A DNA stretch of 64,000 nucleotides from Bacillota bacterium (GCA_023409735.1 JAEYRB010000019.1:57752-121751); one strand, 5' to 3'; shown: positions 37,042 through 46,441, numbered from the stretch's first letter. Numbers and translations: made by a program. Notes: generated by a model not told the origin, from the sequence alone.

Positions 37042-37120
37042 TATGGAAAATATTATAATATTAGCTGAACAAAAGCATTTATGCTATGGCTACAGCTATA
37101 ATCCGCAATAAATTACTTTT

Positions 37121-38059
37121 TTACTTCTTCATTGCTATGACTTCTTTAGCTTTTGCAACGATATTCTGTGCTGTCAAGCCGTAATATTCTAGCAGTAAAT
37201 TAGGCTTGCCGGATCTTCCAAAGGAATCATTAATACCAACAAAACGCATTGGTACGGGGCAGTTCTGTGACGCAACCTCAGAAACAGCACTTCCAAGGCC
37301 ACCTATTATATTGTGCTCCTCTACAGTAACAAAAGCACCCGTTTTCTGGGCTGACTCAATAATCAGTTCCTTATCTATAGGCTTGATAGTATGAATGTCT
37401 ACAAGACGAGCACTGATACCCTCTTCAGCCAGAAGCTTTACAGCCTCAACTGCCGTATGAACCATAAGACCTGTTGCAAATATTGTAACATCTGCTCCTT
37501 CAGAAACAACAATACCCTTGCCCAGTTCGAATTTGTAATTGCTTTCATCATACAAAGCCGGCACTCCAAGACGTCCAAGCCTCAGATATACTGGTCCGTA
37601 ATACTCAATAGCAGCTTTAACGGCAGCCCTTGTCTCAACCGCATCAGCAGGGCACATAACTATCATATTTGGTATTGCCCTCATTATGCTTACATCTTCT
37701 ACAGCTTGATGGGATGCTCCATCCTCACCTACAGATATTCCGGCATGAGTTGCGCCTATCTTTACGTTGAGCTTAGGATAGCATATTGAATTTCTAACCT
37801 GCTCGCAAGCACGTTCAGCAGCAAAAATTGCGAAGGTAGATGCAAATACTGTCTTTCCACAAGTTGCAAGGCCTGCTGCTACTGTCATCATGTTTCCTTC
37901 TGCTATGCCCATATTTATGAAGCGCTCAGGATACTTCTTCTTAAACGTATCAGTTTTTGTCGATTTTGAAAGATCTGCATCAAGTACTACTATATTTTCA
38001 TTTGCACCGAATTCAGCCAATGCTGCACCGTATGCTTCTCTAGTTGCTATATTTCCCAT
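37121..38059 (-). CDS. Transketolase, C-terminal subunit
   Basis: Pyrimidine-binding and C-terminal half of a split transketolase, 312 residues. Conserved segments are INMGIAEGNMMTVAAGLA (the catalytic Glu that activates thiamine diphosphate lies in GIAEGNM) and ATHAGISVGEDGASHQAVEDV. It works as a heterotetramer with the N-terminal subunit encoded 4 nt upstream. Transfers two-carbon units in the non-oxidative pentose phosphate pathway, fitting use of arabinose and xylose. ATG at 38059 follows AGGAGG. Confidence 0.95.
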   Translation of the reverse strand: MGNIATREAYGAALAEFGANENIVVLDADLSKSTKTDTFKKKYPERFINMGIAEGNMMTVAAGLATCGKTVFASTFAIFAAERACEQVRNSICYPKLNVKIGATHAGISVGEDGASHQAVEDVSIMRAIPNMIVMCPADAVETRAAVKAAIEYYGPVYLRLGRLGVPALYDESNYKFELGKGIVVSEGADVTIFATGLMVHTAVEAVKLLAEEGISARLVDIHTIKPIDKELIIESAQKTGAFVTVEEHNIIGGLGSAVSEVASQNCPVPMRFVGINDSFGRSGKPNLLLEYYGLTAQNIVAKAKEVIAMKK

Positions 38060-38063
38060 TCTA

Positions 38064-38909
38064 TTACACCTCCTGCAGTTTAGCTAAATATTCGTCGAGC
38101 TCGGCAATAGCCTGATCCCTTTGTTCTTTATTAGGAGCAGTTCCATGCCATCCGGCCTGGTTTTCCATGAAGGAAACGCCTTTGCCCTTGAAAGTTTCTG
38201 CAATGATCATTGTAGGCTTGTCCTTTACCTTCTTAGCCTGATCTATAGCCTCTATGATCTGTTCACAGTCATGACCATTAATAGAAATAACATTCCACCC
38301 GAAAGCTTTAAATTTCTCAGGCAGTGACTCAGGAGACATAACATCAGTTATCCTGCCATCTATCTGTAAGCCATTATGGTCAAGGAATGCCGTAAGGTTA
38401 TCAAGCTTATAATGCGCTGCTGCCATTGCTGCTTCCCATACCTGGCCTTCTTCTGTTTCACCATCACCAAGAATGGCATAAACTCTGTAATCCTTCTTAT
38501 CAATCTTTCCGGCAAGCGCCATTCCAACTGCAGCTGAAATTCCCTGTCCCAGTGAACCTGTGGACATGTCTACTCCCGGAACATCCTTCATACTTGGGTG
38601 TCCTTGCAGGCGGCTCCCTATGCTTCTAAAACCAGTCAGTTCATCAGTAGGGAAAAATCCCTTTTCTGCAAGCGTACCATACAGTGCCGGTGCACAATGT
38701 CCTTTTGATAGAACAAATCTATCTCGGTCCGCCCACTTTGGATTATTTACATCAACCTTCATTTCATGGAAATATAAAACAGTCAATATGTCAGTGCAGG
38801 ACAAAGATCCTCCCGGATGTCCTGATGAAGCAGCATGTACTTCTTCAATTATATGCTTTCTGATGTTTGTCGCTGTTTTTTTGTAAGCTAATATCTTCTG
38901 CTTATCCAT
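38064..38909 (-). CDS. Transketolase, N-terminal subunit
   Basis: Thiamine-diphosphate-binding half of the split enzyme. HAASSGHPGGSLSCTDILTVLYF and the metal-binding ILGDGETEEGQVWEAAMAAAHY (GDG...E pattern) are intact. About 281 residues. ATG at 38909 follows AAAGGGG; a TTG two codons earlier is less likely. It is translationally close-coupled to the C-terminal subunit. Split transketolases are common in Clostridia and archaea. Confidence 0.95.
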   Translation of the reverse strand: MDKQKILAYKKTATNIRKHIIEEVHAASSGHPGGSLSCTDILTVLYFHEMKVDVNNPKWADRDRFVLSKGHCAPALYGTLAEKGFFPTDELTGFRSIGSRLQGHPSMKDVPGVDMSTGSLGQGISAAVGMALAGKIDKKDYRVYAILGDGETEEGQVWEAAMAAAHYKLDNLTAFLDHNGLQIDGRITDVMSPESLPEKFKAFGWNVISINGHDCEQIIEAIDQAKKVKDKPTMIIAETFKGKGVSFMENQAGWHGTAPNKEQRDQAIAELDEYLAKLQEV

Positions 38910-39025
38910 CTGCAAAACCCCTTTTTTATTAATTCATGTAAAGTATACTACAGTATTTTACCATTTACAATACATGTTCAGTTCATAGCTCACTCCTAGC
39001 GTGTATTCTTATAAAGGCTTTAGAG

Positions 39026-39964
39026 CTACTCATAGGTTTTAAAGCCCTCCCCCAAGACCTCTGTTACATCACTTAATATTACAAACGCCGAGGGATCGGT
39101 TTTCATTACCAGCTTTTTTAGTGAAGGCAGCTGACCACGCTGTATAATACAGTACAATACCCTTTTATCCGCTCCTGTATACATGCCTGTACCATGCAGT
39201 GCTGTTACACCCCTGTCAAGCTCGGTCATAATTTCCTCTGCAATCTCATCTGAAAAGTCAGATATTATGTAAACTCCCTTTGCAAAGTTGACACCTTCAA
39301 GAATAGTATCAATGAATTTTGATGATATAAACAGGGACAATATAGCATAAAGCGCCAGAAGGAAGCTCTTAAATGCAATAGCTGCAAACAGTATCACCAA
39401 GGTATCTATTATAAGCAGCAGATTTCCCATTGTTACGCCCGGAACAAAATTATGTATTATTTTAGCAGCAAGATCAGTCCCCCCCGTAGTTGCTCCTGAC
39501 CTGAAAACTATTCCTAGGCCAATGCCCATAAAGAAGCCTCCGAATATAGAATAAAGCATATAATCAGGTCCTGCAGTAATACTTTCAAGTGACAGTAGCT
39601 CGATGATCTTATTAGTAACAGGTTCAAATATATCAACTATAACAGATAGAAATACAGTACTGAAAAGTGTTCTTATAGTAAACCTTCCGCCTATATATTT
39701 CATTCCGAACAAGAACAACGGAACATTCAATATAAGCATAATAATACCTACAGGCAGCCTTTCATTACTCAGGTAGTAAATAACCGTTGCTATTCCGGTT
39801 ACTCCACCGGGCGCAATCTTATATGGTACAAGAAAAATATTAATTGCAGCAGCAGTTATAATAGACCCAAGTATAATTAGTGCATAATCTTTCACCGTAT
39901 TAGTGAAGTCTTTTTTAAAGCTTTTTGAATCCTTTGCTTCCATTTTCTCCTGATTGCTATTCAT
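39026..39964 (-). CDS. YitT-family membrane protein (DUF161 + DUF2179)
   Basis: Integral membrane protein of unknown biochemical function. About five to six transmembrane helices (residues 28-205, including GGVTGIATVIYYLS and FRSGATTGGTDLAAKII) are followed by a soluble C-terminal DUF2179 domain (YIISDFSDEIAEEIMTELDRGVTALHG...). ATG at 39964 has only a weak ribosome site. 312 residues, usual length. It stands alone, with no operon partner evident. Confidence 0.88.
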   Translation of the reverse strand: MNSNQEKMEAKDSKSFKKDFTNTVKDYALIILGSIITAAAINIFLVPYKIAPGGVTGIATVIYYLSNERLPVGIIMLILNVPLFLFGMKYIGGRFTIRTLFSTVFLSVIVDIFEPVTNKIIELLSLESITAGPDYMLYSIFGGFFMGIGLGIVFRSGATTGGTDLAAKIIHNFVPGVTMGNLLLIIDTLVILFAAIAFKSFLLALYAILSLFISSKFIDTILEGVNFAKGVYIISDFSDEIAEEIMTELDRGVTALHGTGMYTGADKRVLYCIIQRGQLPSLKKLVMKTDPSAFVILSDVTEVLGEGFKTYE

Positions 39965-40477
39965 ACGTACACCAGCTTATGTTTAATATTTTATATCCAG
40001 TATATCAAAATTAATTTTGAATTGCATCAATCAACAATTTTACATGATTATACTAAAAATAACTATTTAATCTCAATTGCTATATATTCATTAATTATTT
40101 TTACCTCTTTTATAAATATTATTTTTAGTTAGGTGCGAGGCCCCTCCACTTCAGCAACATTATATCTTGCTCCTAAATATAACTTGATATAATAACCGCA
40201 TGCAGTCATTGTACGGCTATTATATGGATAGAGCCGCCAGTTGCTATATTTTCGGCTTTTTCAGTGGCACCAAAACGCACATGGCAAATTATAACGCCTA
40301 TGTTCACAAGGAAAAGTTTCGATTGTAGAAATTTTTCCTATCATCTGCAAGCGTTTCAATGAGGCAGAATATATAAGTTTGTTGCATTTTCTGCCTCAAT
40401 ATAACATGAAACCTTTGCTTTCATGATATAATGTTATTCAGAGACTTGTCATATGAGGTGAATCTAGGAGGATTTTG
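39965..40477. other. Gene-free interval upstream of the WecG-like gene
   Basis: About 510 bp without a plausible gene. An inverted repeat GAGGCAGAA/TTCTGCCTC (40361-40369, 40389-40397) and a second CATGAAA/TTTCATG (40406-40425 region) precede a TATAAT at 40427-40432, which probably is the -10 of the WecG-like gene. They may be a terminator plus operator. Nothing else is recognised. Confidence 0.5.
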
Positions 40478-41221
40478 ATGCGTAACACTGTAGATATATT
40501 AGGAGTACCTGTTGATAGCATAACAATGAAGGAAGCAATCGCCAAAGTAGGCGTTTTTATTAAAGAGGGCGGTGTACATGCCATTTATACCCCTAATGCT
40601 GAAATTATGATGGCTGCACAAAGAGATGAAGAGCTTAAAGCCATACTTTCTCAAGCAGACATGCTTACTGCAGACGGTGCAGGAGTGGTTCTTGCATCAA
40701 AGCTGTTGAATACTCCTGTTCCTGAAAAGGTGTCAGGCTTCGATCTGGTAAAGGAGATATTTAAAACATATTCATCAAAGGGCCTTCGTTGCTTTTTATT
40801 CGGTGCAAAGCCCGGAGTTGCCGAGAAGGCTGCTGAAAAAATAAAGTCTGATTATCCCGGAATTGTAATTGCCGGTTTGCGAAATGGTTACTTTAAAGAT
40901 ATCGATGATAATGAAATTATAAGCAACATCAATACAGCAAATGCAGATTTGCTTATAGTTTGTCTTGGCGCTCCGAAGCAAGAAAAATGGATCTACAGCC
41001 ACAAGGATAAATTAAATGCTAAGGTGTGTATGGGCGTTGGCGGAACAATAGATGTATTCGCCGGTACAACAAAGCTTGCACCGGATTTTTTCAGGCGGAA
41101 TGGTCTTGAGTGGCTGTACAGACTTTACAGAGAGCCTCGTCGTGCTATTCGCATGCTGGATCTGCCAAGATTTATCATTCGAGTATTGGCAGTTAGACTG
41201 AAGAAGATCCTTAGGTTCTAA
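40478..41221 (+). CDS. WecG/TagA/CpsF-family glycosyltransferase
   Basis: GT26 enzyme that adds N-acetylmannosamine-type sugar to a lipid-linked GlcNAc in teichoic-acid or related wall-polymer synthesis. The family blocks are YTPNAEIMMAAQRDEEL, MLTADGAGVVLASKLL and ADLLIVCLGAPKQEKWI, and the C-terminus is the basic membrane-associating GLEWLYRLYREPRRA region. 247 residues. ATG at 40478 follows AGGAGG; the TTG just before it is too close. The acceptor here is inference. It stands apart from the polysaccharide cluster at 46.7-54.3 kb. Confidence 0.92.
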   Translation: MRNTVDILGVPVDSITMKEAIAKVGVFIKEGGVHAIYTPNAEIMMAAQRDEELKAILSQADMLTADGAGVVLASKLLNTPVPEKVSGFDLVKEIFKTYSSKGLRCFLFGAKPGVAEKAAEKIKSDYPGIVIAGLRNGYFKDIDDNEIISNINTANADLLIVCLGAPKQEKWIYSHKDKLNAKVCMGVGGTIDVFAGTTKLAPDFFRRNGLEWLYRLYREPRRAIRMLDLPRFIIRVLAVRLKKILRF

Positions 41222-41323
41222 AATTTCTTTCAAAGCTAATTTGTTCCAACAATATGGGCGGGGTCGCAAGTACGGCTTGCTTCTCGTCGATACATGCTGA
41301 CTGTGTCAAGTAAAGCTTACAGT

Positions 41324-41578
41324 TCACGCGCTGAAAGCAGGGTAGGTCTCGCACACTGCAGAAATAGTGGAGATCTTGTTCATCGCAATAGCTCTTCTTG
41401 AATAAAAGGGCTTAGGAAGACTGTAAAAATCACCTCTGTAAATAAGAAAAACTACAGCAGCAAGGCTCATCAGCATCGGCCAAGTAGTTATGAAAAATCC
41501 GCCCATACAGCAGCCTATACATGAAGCATTACATTTCACCTGGCCTGCTGATATCGCAGCGGAAGTATTGTCTTTCAT
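41324..41578 (-). CDS. Doubtful small Cys-rich membrane-like protein
   Basis: 84-codon frame downstream of the toxin gene: KCNASCIGCCMGG followed by a single hydrophobic helix (FITTWPMLMSLAAVVFLIY) and a basic tail. Four clustered Cys could bind metal. No ribosome site precedes the ATG and no family is recognised, so it may be a chance frame. Confidence 0.3.
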   Translation of the reverse strand: MKDNTSAAISAGQVKCNASCIGCCMGGFFITTWPMLMSLAAVVFLIYRGDFYSLPKPFYSRRAIAMNKISTISAVCETYPAFSA

Positions 41579-41632
41579 AATAATATGTACTAAATTGATT
41601 TAATCATCTGTTTTTTGTTTCTGCGGCTAATA

Positions 41633-41983
41633 TTAAATATCTGCCAAACCAAAGCTGATGCTCAGTGCTTCATTTACTCTTTCCATCAATTCGTCGTCCA
41701 GGTGACCGATCTTTTCCCTCAATCTTTTCTTATCAATGGTCCTGATCTGCTCCAGCAATATTACTGAATCCCTCTGCAGCCCATATTCCTGCGAACTGAT
41801 CTCTATATGTGTTGGCAGCTTTGCTTTGTTTATCTGAGATGTAATTGCCGCCGCTATAACGGTTGGGCTATATTTATTGCCAATGTCGTTTTGAACGATC
41901 AGTACCGGCCTTATGCCCCCCTGTTCGGAACCGATCACCGGGCTCAGGTCGGCATAATATATTTCACCGCGTTTTATTATCAC
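41633..41983 (-). CDS. ndoA: mRNA interferase EndoA (MazF/PemK family)
   Basis: Toxin that cleaves mRNA at short sequence sites. The 116 residues start with the hallmark IIKRGEIYYADLSPVIGSEQGG and include RPVLIVQND and the conserved LPTHIEI and QIRTIDKKRL segments, with the catalytic Arg/Thr pair in the usual places. GTG at 41983 lies 2 nt after the antitoxin stop. As in Bacillus subtilis it forms an operon with the CopG-type antitoxin and lies downstream of alr. Confidence 0.95.
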   Translation of the reverse strand: MIIKRGEIYYADLSPVIGSEQGGIRPVLIVQNDIGNKYSPTVIAAAITSQINKAKLPTHIEISSQEYGLQRDSVILLEQIRTIDKKRLREKIGHLDDELMERVNEALSISFGLADI

Positions 41984-41985
41984 AA

Positions 41986-42261
41986 TTATTCCAACTCCCT
42001 CAGGCGTTCTTCATATTTTTGTTGTTGATCACAGTCCGCATCAATGCACATTTCAGCCAGCTTAACATTGATTTCGGACATTTCCTGGTAACCCTTTTTC
42101 ATCCTATCCCTCATCTGGATCTTTCTCTTCTCACGTATATACAGCTTCATGGCTTCCCTTACAAACTCGCTTCTGTTTGTTTTTTCTACAGAAACGATAT
42201 TGTCAATTTCTTTTAATAAGTTATCGGGAAGGCTAATAAGTATTTTTCTCAATTCTGCCAA
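41986..42261 (-). CDS. ndoAI: Antitoxin EndoAI (ribbon-helix-helix)
   Basis: Neutralises EndoA and probably autoregulates. The N-terminal RHH DNA-binding fold is LRKILISLPDNLLKEIDNIV...RSEFVREAMKLYI; the helical C-terminus (KGYQEMSEINVKLAEMCI) wraps the toxin. The first in-frame ATG at 42276 has no ribosome site. GGGGG lies inside its first codons and is correctly spaced for TTG at 42261, which also gives the usual length of about 91 residues. Separated from alr by the 274-bp element. Confidence 0.92.
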   Translation of the reverse strand: MAELRKILISLPDNLLKEIDNIVSVEKTNRSEFVREAMKLYIREKRKIQMRDRMKKGYQEMSEINVKLAEMCIDADCDQQQKYEERLRELE

Positions 42262-42472
42262 TTTTAAAACCCCCATTTTTTACCATGACAAACTAAAATA
42301 CGTCAGATACGAAGAGCAAGTAAAAAAGGTAAACAACATGACCCACCTAAGATAAATAAAACAGATAATAAAAATATGCACATACTATATATATAATTAT
42401 ATAGAGGCGTATATGCATAGTCAAATCAAATAAATGCCTGCGATAGTTCTTGTGACTATTAGTGTATAATTA

Positions 42473-42746
42473 TGGAGCTGTTGTACAATGACGAAACAGA
42501 AGCTTCATTTGAAAGAGCTATCTAAGTTCAGCAAGCATTTTTTAGCGCGAGCGCTAAAAAGAGGCTACATTTATGTAACGCTTTTACAAAGTAAAAGCAT
42601 TTAGCAAGTCGAAACTCGTAAAAATGCTTCTATAAATAATATGTAGCATTTTTCCTCAAACAGTCGACTTGCTTATCTTCACTCTGACAAGATATCTCTA
42701 AGCTGCATTACGCTTGTTGGTATTCTTACATTGCACAACAGCTCCA
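42473..42746. repeat. 274-bp structured element with 18-bp terminal inverted repeats
   Basis: TGGAGCTGTTGTACAATG (42473-42490) faces CATTGCACAACAGCTCCA (42729-42746), 17 of 18 bases complementary. Inside are a near-perfect palindrome TTTTTAGCGC-ga-GCGCTAAAAA, a GCTTTTAC/GTAAAAGC hairpin, AAAAATGCT/AGCATTTTT arms and AGCAAGTCGA/TCGACTTGCT arms. No open frame of note. It looks like a MITE or a long structured RNA in the alr-ndoAI gap. No target-site duplication is obvious. Confidence 0.65.
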
Positions 42747-42778
42747 GCAAAGATGGTACTTGAATAGTCACATACTTG

Positions 42779-43948
42779 CTATATCAAATAATTCAAAACA
42801 CTGCAGATCTTGCCGTCCTTGAGGTACACCCTGGGTATCCTCTTACCTATTACACATATTGTCTCGTAATTGATCGTACCTATTTGGGATGCTACTTCAT
42901 CAACACTAATGCTCTCCTTACCTTGAGATCCGAAAAGAACAACCTCATCGCCTGCATGTACCTCATTGTTCAGGTCAGTAACATCAACCATGCACTGATC
43001 CATGCAAATTCTGCCAACTATTGGAGCAAATTCGCCGTTTATAAGAACCTTTCCTTTATTTGATAAAATTCTTGTGTATCCATCAGCATATCCTATGGGT
43101 ATTGTAGCTATTTTACTTTTGCGTGATGTCCTGAAGGTCCTTCCATAGCTGATACAAGTATTTGGCTCAACCTCCTTTATCAGGATCACATTAGCTTTGA
43201 ATGTCATTGCAGGTTTAAGCTGCAGTTTATTTTTGTCCACCTCCGAGGAGGGATACAAACCATACAGTATGATTCCGGGACGAACCATATCAAGATACAT
43301 GTCCGGATATTGCATTATCGCGCCGCTGTTGCACACATGCTTAACAGGCACATTAATGCCTTCATCTAAAAGCTCCCTGCAGACACTCATATAGCGTTCA
43401 AACTGCATATTAGTATAATCTCTCTCGTTTTCATCAGCAGATGCAAAGTGGGTGAATATTCCTTCCACAGCTATTCCGGGCATCCTGCTGATTTCTTTGA
43501 TACTGTTGACAGCTTCATGTCCGGGCATAAATCCTATACGTGTCATGCCTGTATCAACTTTTACATGTACCTTAGCAGTTTTACCAAGCCTGACTGCTGC
43601 TTTTGATATAGCCAAAGCAAGATCGGTGCTGAAAACAGTCTGCATAACATCATTGGATACTATTTCCTCAACCCTTGATGGGTCAGTATAACTCAATATA
43701 AGTATTGGCACATTTATTCCCATATTTCTGATCTGGATGGCTTCGTCCAGCATTGACACTGCAAGCTGAGTCACGCCATTATCTAGAAGTGTCCTTACCA
43801 CCTCGAGTACTCCGTGGCCGTATGCATCCGCTTTAACAGCCCCCATTAATTCAACCTTTTCGCCGATCAGTTTTCTAATTTCACGCACATTATGTGCAAT
43901 AGCATCGAGGTCGATTTCGGCCCATGCTCTATTCAGCTTATATTCCAT
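42779..43948 (-). CDS. alr: Alanine racemase
   Basis: PLP enzyme that makes D-alanine for peptidoglycan. The PLP Lys K39 lies in MGAVKADAYGHG, the catalytic Tyr in SYGRTFRTSRKSK, and the substrate/PLP segment in RICMDQCMVDVTD. The N-terminus RAWAEIDLDAIAHNV is typical. The start is ATG at 43948 or GTG at 43957; both ribosome sites are mediocre. About 390 residues. Downstream of the NAD(P)HX-repair gene and upstream of ndoAI-ndoA, the order known from Bacillus. Confidence 0.96.
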   Translation of the reverse strand: MEYKLNRAWAEIDLDAIAHNVREIRKLIGEKVELMGAVKADAYGHGVLEVVRTLLDNGVTQLAVSMLDEAIQIRNMGINVPILILSYTDPSRVEEIVSNDVMQTVFSTDLALAISKAAVRLGKTAKVHVKVDTGMTRIGFMPGHEAVNSIKEISRMPGIAVEGIFTHFASADENERDYTNMQFERYMSVCRELLDEGINVPVKHVCNSGAIMQYPDMYLDMVRPGIILYGLYPSSEVDKNKLQLKPAMTFKANVILIKEVEPNTCISYGRTFRTSRKSKIATIPIGYADGYTRILSNKGKVLINGEFAPIVGRICMDQCMVDVTDLNNEVHAGDEVVLFGSQGKESISVDEVASQIGTINYETICVIGKRIPRVYLKDGKICSVLNYLI

Positions 43949-44098
43949 AGTCTCCACATTCTCTTTTCTTAAGTTGATTTTTATATAAGGCTTTTGCCAT
44001 GTAATCTAAACAATTAAGCAGCACAATATATAATAACTGTTGGGTCTGTAATTAGAAGCCTGTACACAGTGCATAGTGCACATGCCACCATAGCCCCA

Positions 44099-44131
44099 AA
44101 AGCGCCTTTAAAGCGCCTTTAAAAACGCCTT
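44099..44131. repeat. Short tandem GCGCCTTTAAA repeat
   Basis: AAAGCGCCTTT occurs twice head to tail, followed by a degenerate third copy (AAAACGCCTTAAA). Each unit is itself palindromic. It lies in the 215-bp gap between nnr and alr on the minus strand and may act as a transcript end. Confidence 0.5.
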
Positions 44132-44172
44132 AAACGTAACTGCCGTAATGAACTGTAACATAATGCCGACTG

Positions 44173-45780
44173 CTAATCACACCCGCAATATGTAGTACTG
44201 CGAAGCTTAAAATATGATTCATCGCAGATGCTATTAAATGCATCCGGAAGATGCCTTATAACGTCGCCGGCAATCATGCTGTGCATGCCAAGCTCACCTG
44301 CTGCCAAATCACCTGCAAGTCCATGAAGGAACACCCCCGCTATAGCCGCACTCTCCAACGCAGCACCCTGCGCAGCAAGGCCGGCTATTATTCCTGTAAG
44401 CACATCACCCGCTCCAGCAGACGCCATTCCCGCATTTCCCGTAGGATTAATAAATACCCTTCCATCAGGTAATGACACTACTGTTCTGTTTCCCTTTAAT
44501 ACTACAATAATTCCGAACTCAATAGCAAATTTTTTCGCTGTGCCCGGTCTGTCAGCTTGTATATCCTTAATGCTAAGTCCCGTTAGTCTCGACATTTCAC
44601 CCGGATGTGGGGTTATAACAGCCTTTGTCTTAAGCCCTTTGAGTATTTCAGTATTCCCAGAAATGCAGTTCAGTGCATCAGCATCAATTACCATAGGAGC
44701 CCTGCTCTCACACAAGACCCTTTCAACAACACTTTTTATTTCTTCTCCAGATGTTAACCCGGGACCTATTGCAACAGCGTCCATTTTTTTAGTGTACTCT
44801 ACTATATTATCAGCACATTCCCGGCTTAAAGTGCCACTTCCACTGTCAATAAGAGGCAGGATTATTGGTTCTGTAAGTGCTGCCCCATAAATTGCCGAAA
44901 GGCTTTCCGGTACTCCTACATAAGTAAGTCCTGCTCCTGAGCGAAGAGCTGCTTTTGCAGCAAGGCAGCCTGAGCCTGTCATACCTGTAGAACCGGTTAT
45001 TATGAGCACCCTTCCATAATCGCCTTTATTACTGTTATTAACTCTTTTAGGAATAAAGGCAGCTGCCGTTTTGTGATCTATCACCTCAGCATCAACAGTA
45101 ATACTATTCCTTATGCATGGAGGAATCCCGATATCAGCAACTATTAGCTTTCCTGCATATTCATAGCCGGGATTTAATGCGAGCCCGGTTTTTGCCATAC
45201 AGAAGGTCACTGTAGTATCAGCCTTTATACATATTCCCTTTATGCTGCCGTCCGTGCCGTCGATACCCGATGGTATATCAATGGAAAGCACCGGCTTTCC
45301 CGAATTGTTTATAAGTTGTATGACATTTTCTGCAAGCCCCGTAATATCCCGTGTAAGGCCTGTCCCAAATATTCCGTCAATAATAAGCTGTGCATTTTCA
45401 ATACAGCTTCGAAGGTCGGTAAGTCCTTCGACATAAGCATTTTCTTTCCCTAACTCGTTTACCCTGATGCCTATTCTTTCAAGCATTTCCAGATTGGCTA
45501 GGGCATCACCCTTAATGTTATCCCTGCAGCCGAGCAGATACACTCTTATATTAGCACCCTTACAATGTAAAAGCCGGGCTGCTGCGAAAGCATCTCCTCC
45601 GTTATTGCCTATGCCGGCAACAGCAACAATCGACACACCGCTGCACCCGCCTAGCATTGATTCCGCCTGTGCCGCAACTGCTGACGCGGCATTTTCCATA
45701 AGCAGGAGTCCGGGGATTGAGTAATCCTTTATAGCAGACGCATCCATCCTTCTCATTTGTTCAGGTCTTATCAGCTTCAT
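44173..45780 (-). CDS. nnr: Bifunctional NAD(P)HX epimerase/dehydratase
   Basis: Repairs hydrated NADH and NADPH. The N-terminal YjeF domain (1-215; MRRMDASAIKDYSIPGLLLMENAA; GIGNNGGDAFAAARLL; IDGIFGTGL) is the epimerase. The C-terminal ribokinase-like domain (about 235-515; GRVLIITGSTGMTGSGCLAAKAALRSGAGL; VITPHPGEMSRL; NPTGNAGMASAGAGDVLTG with the catalytic Asp) is the ADP-dependent dehydratase. 535 residues, normal. ATG at 45780 follows GGAGAA. It belongs to the conserved alr neighbourhood. Confidence 0.96.
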   Translation of the reverse strand: MKLIRPEQMRRMDASAIKDYSIPGLLLMENAASAVAAQAESMLGGCSGVSIVAVAGIGNNGGDAFAAARLLHCKGANIRVYLLGCRDNIKGDALANLEMLERIGIRVNELGKENAYVEGLTDLRSCIENAQLIIDGIFGTGLTRDITGLAENVIQLINNSGKPVLSIDIPSGIDGTDGSIKGICIKADTTVTFCMAKTGLALNPGYEYAGKLIVADIGIPPCIRNSITVDAEVIDHKTAAAFIPKRVNNSNKGDYGRVLIITGSTGMTGSGCLAAKAALRSGAGLTYVGVPESLSAIYGAALTEPIILPLIDSGSGTLSRECADNIVEYTKKMDAVAIGPGLTSGEEIKSVVERVLCESRAPMVIDADALNCISGNTEILKGLKTKAVITPHPGEMSRLTGLSIKDIQADRPGTAKKFAIEFGIIVVLKGNRTVVSLPDGRVFINPTGNAGMASAGAGDVLTGIIAGLAAQGAALESAAIAGVFLHGLAGDLAAGELGMHSMIAGDVIRHLPDAFNSICDESYFKLRSTTYCGCD

Positions 45781-45811
45781 AATAATTCTCCGATATCTTC
45801 AAAAGCAGCCT

Positions 45812-46441
45812 TCACGCATGCTTAAAATATTCCCTGTCAAGCCTTTCAAGTTCTTCTGCCCCAAGAAGGTCATGAAAATATGAATAAATTTCAGTATCAT
45901 CCTGAGTCAGTGCTTCCTTCTCATCTATGTATTGCTTAAGCTGTGCCCTGCATTCTTCGATCAGCCCTTCCAGCTCATCAACTCTTTTACTTGCTGATCT
46001 TATTTTAAAGTATACTACACTTACTGTCTCTTCTAAAAGTCCAAGGTTTACCTGTTTTATCTCCTCTGGGATATTATTAAGCCTTTCTTCAATGATTTTT
46101 GCCTTATCGTTAATTCTTTTAATCTCCTTCTCTGCAAATTGCATTTCCTTTTTAGCATTTTCATCATTTTTCTCAAACACATCGGTGGTAAGGTTAATAA
46201 TTTTGCCCATATAATTCTTTTTCAACATGGAGATTTCTTTCTGTTCAGTAATAAGACGAGACTGTTCCTTCATAAGTTCTCTGAGTTGTTTTTCATAATG
46301 CTCAATACCTGTACTTTTCTCAGTATTAGTAAACAATTTGTTCCAGCGTTCATCAAGGATCAGCAGAGATATATTGTTTTTTCTTAATACCTTTGTATCA
46401 AGTATTCTTTTTTTCTTTAATTTCCAGGGTAAAGGTAACAA
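45812..46441 (-). CDS. Conserved coiled-coil hypothetical protein
   Basis: 209 residues, largely alpha-helical and charged, with heptad-like stretches at about 65-155 and 165-190 and no membrane segment or catalytic motif. I do not recognise a family. The start is TTG at 46441, because AGGAGG lies exactly 6 nt upstream inside the longer open frame, giving the N-terminus MLPLPWKLKKKR. It ends 31 nt before nnr, so probably is co-transcribed with nnr and alr. A structural or partner-binding role is possible, but there is no direct evidence. Confidence 0.7.
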   Translation of the reverse strand: MLPLPWKLKKKRILDTKVLRKNNISLLILDERWNKLFTNTEKSTGIEHYEKQLRELMKEQSRLITEQKEISMLKKNYMGKIINLTTDVFEKNDENAKKEMQFAEKEIKRINDKAKIIEERLNNIPEEIKQVNLGLLEETVSVVYFKIRSASKRVDELEGLIEECRAQLKQYIDEKEALTQDDTEIYSYFHDLLGAEELERLDREYFKHA

